From Calendula officinalis (Eukaryota > Streptophyta > Magnoliopsida > Asterales > Asteraceae), in the NCBI GenBank assembly GCA_963853835.1, contig OY970828.1:63914861-63978860 (forward strand): a DNA stretch of 64,000 bases. The letters run 5' to 3'. The position numbers and the translations under genes were made by a program. The first letter of the stretch is position 1; every line of letters begins with the position of its first letter. The notes beneath the pieces were generated by a model that was given only the letters and a program-made list of their open reading frames with translations, was not told the origin of the DNA and did no database searches. Below are positions 1 to 11,728 of this stretch, piece by piece.

Positions 1-130
1 CACTTTATTCAAGAAAAATGACACTCATCATCCACTAACTACCTACTTTAATATATTTTAACTCTACTTTAATCTTTTGCCTCAAAACTCGTGAACCTCA
101 AATGTATCACTTATTGTGATACGGAGGAAG
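1..130. mobile_element. Stowaway-like MITE, partial (cut by window edge)
   Basis: The terminal stretch reads ATCACTTATTGTGATACGGAGGAAG followed by TA, a Tc1/mariner (Stowaway) style end. The interior, including TTTGCCTCAAAA and CCACTTTAAT-like words, matches the right half of the complete copy at 27952-28265. The left end lies outside the window. Family assignment rests on the shared end and TA target. Confidence 0.6.
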
Positions 131-337
131 TAATAAATTTGTACATTCATGGAAACGACTCCGGCATTTCAGGAACTACTCTCCATAAAGTGATGTATAA
201 TTTTTTATGTACTTAAAAACAACCCTTAGAAGTTAGAACTGTCATTATTAAAACTCTTCTTGTAAACATTTATTTGCATATAATCATAATCCCTCGTGAT
301 AGTTTTTAAGTTTATTAAGCTAATAAGCTTAAAAATA

Positions 338-690
338 GGTCTGTGCACGATCTAAAATTAGGAGTAACTAGAACTCATAACCAAAAAATGGTTTTATCCG
401 GACCAATGACCGAGCCAATGATGCTCGAAACCAGACCGGACCGAGAACAAGCCGGAACCGAACCGATAACCGAGTTAATTTCTTCGACTTTTTTCGGTTT
501 TTTCTCCGTTTTCGACCGAACCGAACCGCTCGGAACCGAACCGATTGGAACCGAGAACAGATTTTTCATAAAAATTAGAACCGATAACTGAATCGAGGCA
601 GCTCGGTTCTGTCTTGTTCGGTCCAGTCTGGTCCAGTTCAAGTCAGATCGGTCCAATTTGCACTTGCATATTAAGAGATCTCTTAATAAA
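338..690. mobile_element. hAT-like non-autonomous element remnant with GGAACCGAACC subterminal repeats
   Basis: The block is built from degenerate copies of GAACCGAACCG and CGGTTC/GGTCC in opposite orientations toward its two ends, the usual layout of hAT subterminal repeats. Ends near TGTGCACG (about 346) and TTTGCACTTGCA (about 657) look like decayed hAT termini, but I cannot pair a target duplication. Open frames across it are artefacts of the repeats. It could also be a degenerate simple repeat. Confidence 0.4.
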
Positions 691-780
691 GTTTTCCCGA
701 ACATGCCTAAAATTTTAATTCAACTATTAATCTAATACTATTTTTTATTAATATTATTAAAAAATTCCATTTACATGCTA

Positions 781-960
781 CTCCCTCCATCCAAAATTTA
801 TTTTTCACAAATAAACAGTTTAAGAAAAATGCATTTATTACACTATGTAACCAATTAAATCTCATTTTTTGCATGTTTAACGATATTATGAATTTACATA
901 TTTTAATGAATGATTTTTTTTAATGAACGGGATATTTTAAAGTTCACTTTCTAATTACAT
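781..960. mobile_element. Stowaway-type MITE fragment
   Basis: TA at 779-780 is followed by CTCCCTCCATCC, the classic Stowaway terminal motif. The inner sequence AAGAAAAATGCATTTATTAC is shared with the element at 16305-16497. The right terminus is not recognisable, so the end coordinate is approximate. Confidence 0.5.
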
Positions 961-1097
961 AAATTAGTAAAAAGTTTTTTTTAACATCCACTAAATCTAC
1001 ACAATTTTATTCGTAATAGAACTTGAACCCAAAACCTTATAAGATAACTAATCACTTTGATACCGCTAAAATATAAGTCTTTTAGTAAATAAATAAA

Positions 1098-1265
1098 AGG
1101 GTAAATGTCAGAAATTATCCTTGAGGTCTTGGGTTTTCTGGCTTTTTGTCCCTAATTTTTTTTTTTTTCAAATTTTTTGTCCCTGTACTCTTTAAAAATC
1201 TGGTTTATCGTCCTTCTGTCCAAATTTAGTTAACTAACGGAATATGTCAAAAGAGTGAGGGTATT
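1098..1265. mobile_element. Possible MULE-like terminal region
   Basis: GGGTAAATGTCAGAAATTATC followed by 'TTTTGTCCCT' blocks and TAACTAACGGAAT resembles the long terminal repeats of Mutator-like MITEs such as those at 23788, 29768 and 41988, but is not the same family. No opposite end was found before the LTR that begins at 2075, so this may be a lone left end. It lies just upstream of the SWI3D-like fragment. Confidence 0.3.
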
Positions 1266-1541
1266 TTCGTCCGTTTGCCTTTCCCCAACATTCACATTTG
1301 TCTTCTTCATATCTTCAAGTGTTCTTCATCAACAAACCATAATCTTATGAACCTTAATCCTAAATTACGATCTACGAATGAGATTTATGATTCGCAATTA
1401 AAGGTAACGATTTATGTAGAACACATTAACAATAGTGAGGTGCGATATACATAATAATACGTCAAATAACAGAGTTCGTGTATAGATCTGGGAAGACGAT
1501 CGTGTGAGTGTTCAGAGTGAGTAACCAAAAAAGCCACAAAT

Positions 1542-1898
1542 ATGGAAGAAAAGCACAATTCATCGACGACCGCCACCGAACCACCACCACCATCTTCGGC
1601 CGAGATACCGTCTTCACGGAGAAGAGGCGGAGTGTTGAAGAGAAAAGCCTCTAATTTCAGCAATAGCAACACATCGACTCCGCCACCGTCTTCGTCGTCT
1701 TCGAAGCGTCAAACTCGAGAGAAGCCCTCTCCAGTGTTCTTCCATCCGATCCACAATGGTCTGTTAACCAGAGCTCGTCTTCAACCTAATTATGTTGATT
1801 CGAATTCGTTTTGGGACGCCGTAATTGTGAACGATGAAGGGGAAGGTTCTTCGGCGTTTTCGACGCCGGTGGGGGTGAAGTCAGAGGCGGAACCCTAA
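1542..1898 (+). pseudogene. SWI3D: SWI3D-like N-terminal fragment (SWI/SNF chromatin-remodelling subunit)
   Basis: A 118-codon frame starts MEEKHNSS, then RRRGGVLKRKAS (about residues 27-38), a Ser/Pro-rich linker, KRQTREK (about 55-61) and HPIHNGLLTRARLQPN (about 68-83), and ends near GVKSEAEP. From memory of the family, plant SWI3D proteins begin with the same sequence of motifs (RRRGG-LKRKA, TREK, PVHNGPLTRAR, VKSE). The rest of a SWI3D protein (SWIRM, ZZ finger, SANT, about 900 or more residues) is missing: the frame stops at 1896-1898 and nothing downstream to the LTR at 2075 resembles it. Most likely a captured or duplicated first exon; it could still be transcribed. Homology is recognised by eye only. 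Confidence 0.6.
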
Positions 1899-2074
1899 CT
1901 TGAAGAACCCTAATTTCGAGGGTAGGAAGAAATCTGATGGTGATGATGAAGAATAGAGATGGTGTTGACGATAAATAGAAGGACTGTGACGATTTTCAAG
2001 ATGAAGAATTAAGATGATGAAGAATAGAGATGGTGTTGATGATTTTCAATCTTCTAATAAAATTGAATAGGGAA

Positions 2075-3030
2075 TGTTGGATCCCAACAACACAAACGTG
2101 TTGCGTTATGACCGAGTAACGAAGATATGATAAGTAAACAACAAGGTTTCAATGATTAAGAGTTTATTAAAACAACTTAATACAGTACAAAGTTTGCGGA
2201 AATAGATAGTACAAAACTAACTAAAACTCTATACTTGAAATGACACTTTAGACCGCTCAAACTAGAATAGTATACGCTGAGAGTTATATCAGCTGATACT
2301 AACAGCTGATATTAATGCCTTAGTAATAACTATGGAGGAGTTAATACTTAGACAAATAACTAACTCTCAGAGAATGTTTTTGTGCTATGATTTCTAAAGG
2401 TGTTGTAAATGCAAGCATTTACGTCTGTATTTATAGCCCAAGATCCATGTTCCTTAGTCCACAAGTTTGACGACGTGTAAACATATTATTCGTCGATGTG
2501 GACTTGTCTATGGATCATTAAATGCTCTTGCACAAGTTATTGTCCCAAGTGTACTTTGTGTCAACTACTTCCGGTACCCTTTCTGACGCACAGTGAAAGG
2601 TGTACTACAAAAGTACAGAAATAGTTGACTTTCTCTTTACATGCTTGAGGGACAAACGATGATAATGTACTGACATTATCTTCTATTCCAGAATAGAAGA
2701 TCTTCATCGTTTTCTTCTTCTTTGAGCGGGAAAGGGAAATGTTCAAGGTGTCAATGAACATTTCCTTTAAGTCTTTATCTGCAGCAGGTACTATCAGCTG
2801 ATTCCACAATCAGCTGAATAGTCTTCTTCTTGTATTTTTCCTTTGGTCATAGACTTCGAATGAACTCTCGTTAATAGCTGCTGATTTGACTCGTATCCTA
2901 AAGCTAAGTACGTACTCAGCTGAAGGTTTATTGTATATACTTGCTTCAGCTGAGATGCTTACTTCAGCTGTTATTTATTCTTCTTGGCTATCGATCATCA
3001 AATCTTATTCACTTAGTCTTAGGACTAACA
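2075..3030 (-). mobile_element. 3' LTR of a truncated (SIRE/Maximus-like?) retroelement
   Basis: Read on the minus strand the segment begins TGTTAGTCCTAAG and ends GGATCCAACA, so it has TGTT...AACA termini. It is preceded by a polypurine tract (3031-3044) and by the long retroelement frame. Length is 956 bp. It holds seven CAGCTG palindromes (2290, 2303, 2795, 2811, 2917, 2947, 2965). No matching 5' LTR occurs in the window, so the element is 5'-truncated and no target duplication can be tested. Confidence 0.7.
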
Positions 3031-3044
3031 ATCTCCCCCTATTT
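3031..3044 (-). other. Polypurine tract of the truncated retroelement
   Basis: On the minus strand AAATAGGGGGAGAT lies directly before the LTR start TGTTAGTC. This is the plus-strand priming site of an LTR retrotransposon. The exact form, an AGGGGGAGAT run then TGTTAG, is typical of SIRE/Maximus-type copia elements as I recall them. Confidence 0.65.
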
Positions 3045-3218
3045 GATGCAATCGAATAGATGTATCCTATAAGAGGACAGCTGAATACTTATGTGCTTTG
3101 ACCCTTATGGTTCTTTTGTATATGTTTATCTTCTTACAATTTTTTTACAAGTATATTACACAACTTTTGATTTTCTATTGATAAGATAATTAAAATTACA
3201 AGGAAAATAAAAAAAAAA

Positions 3219-6200
3219 CTATAATGCCTTGGATATAGCTGATCCAACGACATTGCGATACAGTGAGTTGAAGGCTGAGGTTATTAATTTCTTCATTTCT
3301 CTTCCCTCTTCAGTGGAGGAACTCAGCAGCTTGTGATAGATCATAAGTTGATCCACATCACATAGATCCAACTCATCTGCTCGCTGAAAGCACTGCTCCT
3401 TCTTCTTCTCCAGATAGCAAAAGCCATGAATTGGTTCTTTTACAATCAGCCCAGGGACAAAGTTAACTCCCGTGGGGACGACTTTTGTGATATTGGGTCT
3501 TGGTCGTTTTGCAAATATGATTGATGACCCGATATCCAGTGGTCTGGACTCAGCAAGAGGCTCGAGGAGAACGGACTTACGTTTCTCCCCTCTTGCTGAG
3601 GAGCTTTCACCAGCAGATCCTCCGACAGTAGCTGTTTGAGATTCACACAATTCAGGAGGTATGCGATATACCAACTCAAGAGCTTGTCTCCTGATTGTCT
3701 CGCATAGAATCTTGAAAGAGTGGATTGCGAATTTTATCTCGTTTTCCAGATCTGTTATAATCCGCGATGGTTTTGCAGATCTGGCAGCTACTTCAGCTTC
3801 TTTCCATTCATCATAATTGAGAACGAAGCTGATCTTGTTCAGAGGAAACTTTTCGTTGACCACATTTCCTACAGCTCTTGTTATTACAACTTCATCAGGA
3901 GAGCTGGGATCGAATCTGGGGGCCCTTACGCTGGTGATCTTTGCCTCTTGCCTACGCTGATAAAGAACTTTGTTGAACAACCTAATGTTCTCAGCTCTTT
4001 GGGCTTCAGCTCTTTGATACAGCTTTTCATGAGTTTTTCTTTGAAGGGCAATGGATGTATCAAGATCAGCGGCGGTTCCAACTTCATTTAGGATGAAGTT
4101 TTTAACCACAACAGATGTAGGCTCCCCCTCAGCAGGATAAGGGATCTCCTGTATAATAGGCTGAGGGTTTTGGATTTGCGGGGCTTGGACTTGTGGGCCC
4201 TCAACTGATTTAAAGGAATCAACGATTTTAACAAAATCAGTTGAGGGTACAGCTTCTTCTTCTGGTGTTCCAGCAGAGGTGATAAGTGGAATTCTTGAGT
4301 TATCACCTGCTGGAACGTCTTCAGTATTGGCTCCAACAGCAGAGGTGACTATAGGTTGTGAACTATTTTGTTCACCTTGTTGTTCACCTGCTGAAGTGGC
4401 CTCTTTCTCCCCCTCAGAGAGTGCCCGAGGAAGAGGGGTACTCTCTGGTGCTGAAGCAGGATGGACAGCAGCGACACCCTCATTGAGCTTAGCAAGAATG
4501 AGGTTAAGGGTGCCTTGGAGACCAGCGACTTGGGAAGTCAGCGAGCTGACTTCAGTCTCCATTTTGTCCAACCTGGTGGACACAGCAGAAGCTGACTCCT
4601 CAGTAGCCTGAGAAAGGTGGCTATGAGTAAGTGTCAGCAGAGACTCTTGCTTTGATTGGGCAAGAGCCAGGCTGTCCCGAACTTCGGAGAGAAGTTAGTC
4701 CTGATCGACTCTGTCAGAATCGCGAAGGGAGTTCAACGCTTGACGCACGTAGTCGTTAAGAGAGATGAACCCGTTGGTGTTGATGCGAATCTGATCAGAA
4801 AGAAGAGCCAGCTGAGGAGCCTGAGAATGAACCTCAGTGTGCAGAGAAGTTATGCTGGAAGAGAGATTCTCAGCAGTTTGGGCAAACTTCTTTGGAACAT
4901 CCTTTTGAAGGGAGTCCATCTGCTTACTCAGCGTGGCCATCCCAGGTCGAATCTGGGATGTAACAACTCTATACATCAGAGCAGCAGCTGCTCTGATGGG
5001 AATGCGTCCTCCAGCTTTGCTGGATTCAGCATGGGACACTTGGACGCTTTGGGGGTAGGGGTCCGGCATGTCTCCAGCTTGAGGGGTAACCTCAGCTGTG
5101 GGAGTGAGTGTTCCTGAGTTAGGAGGAATGGCTCCTATGGGTTGCTCAGGGACTTTGGGGGGTGAGTTGGGTCCAACTGAAACTTCTGGGGTTATAACAG
5201 AAGTGCCGACATCAGTTGTCAAAACAGTTTGAAGCTCAGAATGTTCTCCGTCAGATGACGAATAGTAAGACTGAATAAGATCATCAGTCGATTCAAACAT
5301 TAGATGAAAAGCTGTTTGAATCTCTGGAGCTTCGTTCTCACCAGCCGGCGATACTGGTATGAAGACTGGAGGAAGAGTTCCTCTGGGTGGTGAGTTAGCT
5401 GCCTCACAGCTCGGTTGGCGATTACTTTCGCGATCATTGGCAGCTGGGGTTAGTGCCTCAGTAATAACTTGGTTTAAAGTTGTCTCTTCATTGGCGGTGG
5501 TGGTTTCCTTGATCACCTGCTGGTTTAAGTCGGTGACGTCGTGGGAAACAGAAGGGTCAGCTTCAAGATTGACTTGGTTTCCAGTCAATCTATCACCAGC
5601 TGAAGACTCAGGGAGTGATGAAGAAGTTGGGGGTGGAGTGTGTGCAGCTGACTCTTGGGTGGCTTGGGTTGAGCCGAAAACTTCACCAACAGTCTGTTGA
5701 GAGACTGAGGTTGCTTGTTGAGTTTGTTCCCGTGTTACAACGACAGATAATGAATCGGTCGAGGAGCTACGCAGAGGTGTGGAGCCGGCACTAACTCCTG
5801 AAGAACGAAATTTCCGTTTTGAAGTCTGCTGACTTGTTGAGAAATCAGCAGAGAGAGAGTGGATGAAAGGAAAGGGAAAAAGAGAATCTGCCGGAAGTGT
5901 TTGGACAGGAACTCCAATTGTTGGTAGAGTTCCTGGAACAACACTGTAAGAGTGAAAATGAGAAGGACTGCTCTCAGATGCTGATACAGCTTCTGATTGT
6001 AATCCTTCCAATTGGGATCTCGAGTGAGAACCCAACGGATTCCGGCTGAATCCTGATGATGCTGCGATCGCTAGCTCAACATCATCAACAACATCATCAT
6101 CTCCACAGGTAGCAGACCCTCTTACCCTCAGCTGAGGAGAAATAGGAGCGCTGGCAGTGGAAGAAGATGATAAAGAGAATGAAGAGGAAGAAGGAGGGCG

Positions 6201-7247
6201 GTGAGCAGATCGCTTCACACGCTTCTTCCCACCACGTGGAATATCACCCGTTTCCACATTTTCCACGTCAATGGGCATTGAGATCCCAGTGGAAGTGGTG
6301 GTATTTCCATCAACAGTTTGTGTACGATCAGTTGATGGAAAACACTTCAAATGAGAAAAGGACGAACCTTCTTGTAGGGCAGATTTCTTCGATGTTTTGC
6401 CCTTCTTTCGATCCCTTTTGGATCAGACTCGATCATCTATGATCTTCAGCATGTACGAGGTGAGGGGCAATGCCTTCTCATCATCCTTCTTCTGGAAGAT
6501 GAGGCTGGAAATGGAACGGACCATCACCGATTCCCCAGGGATGTCCTCATAATCTATCTTCAGCTTTTCAAGCATCACATGTGCGACGCACAATGTGAAA
6601 AAGCGAAGATAGGGAATATGATTTCCCTTGCTTTTCAGCTTGGTCTTGACCTCCTCGTACGCCAGTCTCCCATAGTCGATCCGCTGACCGGTGACTAGGG
6701 CTTCAGCAAAGACTTGCATGTTGGAATTGCACTGGTTGAGAGACCCGGAATTGCCGCCTATACCATGGATGATGTGGGTAAAGAAATAGGCCCAGGGTCT
6801 TGTCAGCTGAGACTTCTTGAAGATCGGCACCTTGTCTTCTTCATTTTCTAATCTGTATCCAGTGATACGGATTAGACTCGCTTTAGCTTCATCAGCAGAT
6901 TTAGTCTGCTGATATTCTTCTCCAGGTTGCAGATAATCGAATCCGCAAGCAACTCGGAAATCATCAAGAGAAATGGTGATTTGATGATTCCCTACTTGCG
7001 CAGTAATGTCGTGTCCAGAGTCGGAGGCGGACATCCAGAAATCACGCAAGAGTTCGATGATACTCTTGGTGACTCTGGTAAAAGCACCACGGATAGGGCA
7101 GTGACGCACAAACGTCACAACCGGTCGATAAATATCGGCAAGATCATCCGGTGGGGAAGTGTTGGTTACTAGGTTTGAGTTCTGAGAGAACTCAATGGCA
7201 ACCCTATGTATATCTACAAGGGTGTATATTGTTGCTCCTAGGATTCA
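3219..7247 (-). pseudogene. Retroelement accessory (env-like region) protein, one frame broken by two stops
   Basis: Three successive open stretches, 7247-6423, 6422-4695 and 4694-3219, are in the same reading frame, separated only by TGA at 6423-6425 and TAA at 4695-4697. The total is about 1,340 codons. The first part is a folded-looking region with motifs such as DFRVACGFDYL and RPWAYFFTHIIHG. The middle is Ser/Thr/Pro-rich and low complexity. The last part has a heptad-like stretch beginning KMETEVSSLTSQVAGLQ. No reverse transcriptase, integrase or protease is present. Similar long frames sit between pol and the 3' LTR of large Asteraceae elements; the env-like label is inference from that position, not from a recognised fusion protein. 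The frame runs straight into a polypurine tract and LTR. Upstream of 7247 it hits a stop and the element is lost. Confidence 0.5.
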
Positions 7248-7390
7248 AACTTGTGACCTTCAAATTTTTTCGCCAATAAAGACCAAATTATTACCACTAG
7301 AACACTCCCTTCTGGTGCAACCCTATGTAAGTTGTGACAATGGTAGTGGACAGATAAGTTGTTTAAAAAATGTTGTAAGCGGTTAAACGG

Positions 7391-7932
7391 TAGGGATGCA
7401 AATTTAACCCGCGGGTATGGGTACCCGCGGGTACCCGAGTCTTACGGGGCGGGTATTACCCGTCTAAACGGGTAACGGGTCGGGGATGGGTTTAAATTTC
7501 ATACCCGATAGCGGGTACGGGTCGGGTACGGGTTTTATAATACTCGCACCGTTTATACCCGACCCGAATATATATATATTAATGTGTAATTTTTTTAATA
7601 CAAGTTTAGCCCACTAGTCACTACTCAAACTTAGTCCAACTCTTAATCTCTCATTAGCCCAATTTAATAATGGTTATAATATGGCTCGTCTCCCGTTAGT
7701 CAATTACGTATTAAACGAAATAAGCTTGAACGAACTAAGAATATTAAATGTTTTAGCTATTTTGTTTAATTTTTTTATTGCACGTGTACCCGTACCCGGC
7801 GGAAATTTTTTCTACCCGAACCCGACGGTTATTTGACCGGGTACGGGGCGGGTACGGGTATGAAAATAGCGGGTCGGGTACAGGTACGGGTATTGCAGTA
7901 CCCGCTGCTACCCGTACCCGTTTGCATCTCTA
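7391..7932. mobile_element. hAT-type MITE with GGGTACCCG subterminal repeats
   Basis: The element opens TAGGGATGCAAA and closes TTTGCATCTCTA, an 11 of 12 inverted repeat. The flanks are TTAAACGG (7383-7390) and GTAAACGG (7933-7940), an 8-bp target duplication with one mismatch, as expected for hAT. Both arms are packed with ACCCG/CGGGTA words in opposing orientation, the likely transposase-binding array. No coding capacity. Confidence 0.85.
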
Positions 7933-8253
7933 GTAAACGGAGAGGGATTCCTATTTAGGCTAACCGGACAAAGTCAAATCTTTAACTCGGATGTACAAGG
8001 TCTAACCACTAACCAGTATTTAGTTGAATTGTTGGTGAAATTTGAACTTCGGTCTCTTATGAGACAAATTACCTCATTTTTACCTTACGCTGATTTTTTT
8101 AGAAACTGTTATGTATCTGTCTAATAGTTAAATGTTTTTTTATGTAATTTTCTTTAAATAAAAGGTCATAGTCATTAATGTTATGGTTAGAGGGTCTCAA
8201 ATTGACAATGAAGGTAACAATGCATATGTTTAATTGATAGTAGTATGATCGGG

Positions 8254-8307
8254 CGTACGTGTCCCTAACATAAGATTATCCGTACGTGTCCCTAACATAA
8301 GATTATC
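8254..8307. repeat. 27-bp perfect tandem duplication
   Basis: CGTACGTGTCCCTAACATAA plus GATTATC occurs twice head to tail (8254-8280 and 8281-8307) without mismatch. It ends 25 bp before the target duplication of the neighbouring hAT MITE. Confidence 0.9.
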
Positions 8308-8339
8308 CGTAGTGATGATATGGGTTTGGTCGCTACTAC

Positions 8340-8734
8340 CAGGGGCGGATGTAGTATGTAGCACACGGTGGCACGTGCTACTACTCGAAATATTTCGGTA
8401 CGGTAAATTTTCGGAACTTTTTTTTTTTGTTATTGTATTTTGAATACATTAATATATATCCGAAAAGTCATAAAAATACATGTATGTTGGCTAGCACAGC
8501 TGGCTAACACCTTTTGCATGTATAGAGGAGGTCTAGAGTTCAAATCTTGTCTTTCTTACTTTTATAAATCAACTTTTTTTCCTTTCTTAGCGCCTCTATA
8601 TTACAAGTTTTTTTTTTCTTTTCTCATCCCATATATTTCAACTTTTTTCTTTTTAACCCTATATATTTCAAAAAAAATTCTTTATATCACCACAAGGGTG
8701 CTACTACTGGTGGAATTTTCTAGTTCCGCCCCTG
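8340..8734. mobile_element. hAT-type MITE with perfect 8-bp target duplication
   Basis: Termini CAGGGGCGGATGTAG and CTAGTTCCGCCCCTG form an inverted repeat (10 bp perfect from the tip, longer with mismatches). GCTACTAC at 8332-8339 and 8735-8742 is an exact 8-bp target duplication. The interior contains a tRNA-like stretch (about 8490-8550) with an A-box-like AGCTGGCTAAC and a B-box-like GAGTTCAAATC. The open frame across it is spurious. Confidence 0.85.
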
Positions 8735-8742
8735 GCTACTAC

Positions 8743-9636
8743 TATATCAGCATCATATTAACTTTTTATCTACAAACCAAATGCATGGAAAAACACGATC
8801 AAACTCACATAGTAATGACCAAATCCACGACTGAACCTTTTCTTAATTTTTTAAAATTTTTAATAATAATTTATAAAACATTACATTAATAAATTCAAAA
8901 TTATTACAATAAAATTCAATGGTTATTAGTTTGGTGTCAAATATGTATCACTAAATCGACTCTAAGACTTATATGAGCTTTCTGACGGTGTATATCTCTA
9001 ATAACTTGTAATGCTTCTTCACACGTCGCCTCGAACTTGGGTCAAGGGGTGAGGAACACACCATTACAGATGGTCTAAGCCTTTATAAGGTAATTATGTA
9101 AATGATAGAAGTATGAATTTGATTGTTGTTTCGCCACACTTGTTTCCTTCTTTCTCACTGAATTTGAATTTATGTTGCATCACTCCTCTCGTCATCAAAA
9201 TTGATTCTGCGATCAATTTGATTCCCACTTAGGATTTAATCAACCATCGGGCTTGCTCTCATTCTTGATTCATCTAAAAAATCATCATGTATATTTTACT
9301 TTATGATGCATAAAGATATAACATTTCAGTCCCACATAGTTACACTAAATATATTTTAAACAAGAAAATGTATTTGTCATAATAATAAAGAGAAATGTTA
9401 TAAATTTCTATTATTTGTGTTTATATCATGTTTCTACTCACTACAAGATGATATTTATAATCTACTAATTTTATTTTAGAGTGATTTCCTAATTTGGATC
9501 AAATGAAACAAAATTTCCCCAAGTATAGACTTGTATTTCAATTCTTCTCAAAATAGAGCGTGCGACTATGTGTACGACCGTGCAATCGTGCAACTCCACT
9601 AGAACGCCGCCACGTGTCCGAGTTAGTGTTGCTCAC
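8743..9636. other. Intergenic, nothing recognised
   Basis: AT-rich sequence without a credible coding frame, RNA gene or paired terminal repeats that I can see. Confidence 0.5.
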
Positions 9637-9770
9637 CTTGTTACTACTGCTCGTTAGTACTGCTCAACCTTGTTACTACTGCTCTAAACCTTGTTACTAC
9701 TGCTCGTTAATACTGCTGAACCTTGTTAGTACTGCTCGTTAGTACTGCTCAACACTTAGTGCTGCTCAAG
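9637..9770. repeat. Minisatellite built on TTGTTACTACTGCTCGTTAG
   Basis: Degenerate tandem units of the types CTTGTTACTACTGCTC and GTTAGTACTGCTCAAC alternate about eight times. The short open frame over it is a by-product of the repeat. Confidence 0.8.
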
Positions 9771-10597
9771 TCTCCCAGTCGCACGAGGTATTTTGGGAAG
9801 ATTGAAGTCTATCAGTCTTAAATATAAGACACTCACTTAAATTGGTCTAAATTGGTAATTAATTTTTTATTTTATAATCTTATCTACTGATTTTGACATT
9901 TATCTTGATCAACTGAATAAGCACACAAGTAAACACAAATAATAGACTCCAATATTATTTCCCAATAATAAATTACTAAATATAGATTTATCTTGATTTA
10001 AAACGTGTTACATTAAAAAGTGCTAAATAAGCTTACCCAAATAAAAGTAACAATAAAGTATTTTCTTTTTCACATCTTTATTTAGTGGAAATGTAAAAGT
10101 ACCCCAAATATCAGGGTAGATGTATAGGGAGATAGATACTCTCTTGTTTGTACTTTGTAGGTAGTTACTTATAAGATCGTTAGAAGAGTTAGATTTATAT
10201 GATTATATGCTCTTATCTATTTATATGTTTATCTCTTGATTGATGTTTTTGGTGGATTCATGTTACTTTGTGCAAACAAACTCATATTTTCATGTTTTTT
10301 TCACACTCTCCACATTTTCACACACACATCCTTTGTACACATATACTATGTAGCACTTTTGTCAGAGATTCCATTGGAAGCAGTCTTTTTACATTTAAGT
10401 AGATATATGACTGTTTACATCTCATATTTCTCATATCTCTCATTTAAAGGAATTAATTATCGTTGTTTTTGCAAAACGACCCTAGTAAAAGGGAAACTAC
10501 AACACATAATGTGAGCAACTATCTTGCTTTACAATTTTTACAATTTACACTATGATACTTAAAATTTCTTTTTTGCAAAAAGATTTTGTTGGTTTAA
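9771..10597. other. Intergenic, nothing recognised
   Basis: AT-rich DNA; a short open frame at 10236-10514 has no recognisable features and is unlikely to be a gene. Confidence 0.5.
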
Positions 10598-11188
10598 TGG
10601 CGTGTTTACATTTGAAAAAAACTTACTGACTTGTTAATTTTATACAAAGTAAATAAGTTAAAAAAGAAATAACTAATCAAAAAAACTTTTTATAACAGTT
10701 TTTTGTTACTTTTCAAGAAGTCATTTTAAAAAAGTCACGCATACTTGATTTTTCAAAAAGCTTGACTTTTAGCTGTAAAAAGTCATTTTACACCCAAAAA
10801 AATAATCCAAAACACCTTTTGAATTGATTTGTTTAACGTAAATACTAATACATATAAGGCAAATTAAAATTATTTGACCTTTATACCTTTTAAATTTTAT
10901 ACCCTAATTTTATATGGATTAACCATAACCCTACAATGAATTATTCGTTTATATCATTTCTACCTCTATCTCCAATTCTCCATGTTAGGATTTTCGGGTA
11001 TAAATGTCAATTAATTTCAATTTGCCTTAGATAGAATAAAATGTGCCTTGAACAAATCAATACCCTTTTAAAAATGACTTGTCAACCTTTTAATATCAAT
11101 AAGCTAAGTCAAATACTTTTATAAGAAACTCTTTTTCAAAACCAAAAACACTTGTTTAGAGTACAAAAAAATTATCCAAACACCCCCC
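10598..11188. mobile_element. Tourist/PIF-Harbinger-like MITE (tentative)
   Basis: The left end TGGCGTGTTTAC and the right end TCCAAACACCCCCC are imperfect inverted repeats. TAA flanks both sides (10595-10597, 11189-11191), the 3-bp target expected of PIF/Harbinger. A second right-end-like sequence at about 10810-10825 (CCAAAACACC) suggests nesting or internal duplication. Confidence 0.4.
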
Positions 11189-11728
11189 TAAATAAAAAGC
11201 TCTAAAGAAGTTTACTTTGATGCAATATTGTGACTCAAACAAGAAATCATGACAAATACATGAAGAAATGTTACCAACTACAACTTATTACATGTAAACC
11301 ACTTCATTTTGTGGGTGTAACATAAATAGTTTAAATAACCTCTAAAAAAAACTCTACCACTAAACCTACCAAATTCAACAAATTACATAGCGTCTCATCA
11401 CACTTTTCATATGCTATCAACACTCCACACACCTCTAAAGCAGAGATTTTAAGATCGAAGTTGTTGATACCACACTTTAAAAAGAGATAATTACCAACCA
11501 AATCCCAAATTTAATAATGTAGGGTATCAAAAAGTTTCTCGTTCATCAAAAATACAACACAAGTTCAATTTTACAAACAAAAATTGAACTTTCACTTATT
11601 TTGATGACCGAGAAAACTTTTGGTACCACGCATTGTCGAATTTGTGATCTTTAATTACCTTTTTTTTTCTTGGCGATTCCCTTGAGAAAAAAAGTATAAT
11701 TTAAAAAAAGAATGAGAAAATTTTCATT

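Noticed and set aside
343..704. Opposing open frames of 82 and 109 codons rich in RTEP/GSVPSG repeats
   Set aside because: They translate degenerate GGAACCGAACC repeats of a hAT-like array, on both strands at once; no protein family.
1412..1672. Minus-strand 86-codon frame over the SWI3D-like fragment
   Set aside because: Antisense shadow of the plus-strand coding sequence.
4279..6442. Several plus-strand frames across 4279-6442
   Set aside because: Antisense shadows of the retroelement accessory frame.
8440..8889. 149-codon frame
   Set aside because: Spans the interior and right end of a hAT MITE; hydrophobic low-complexity translation from T-rich DNA.
9560..9742. 60-codon Leu-rich frame
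   Set aside because: Translation of the TACTACTGCTC minisatellite.
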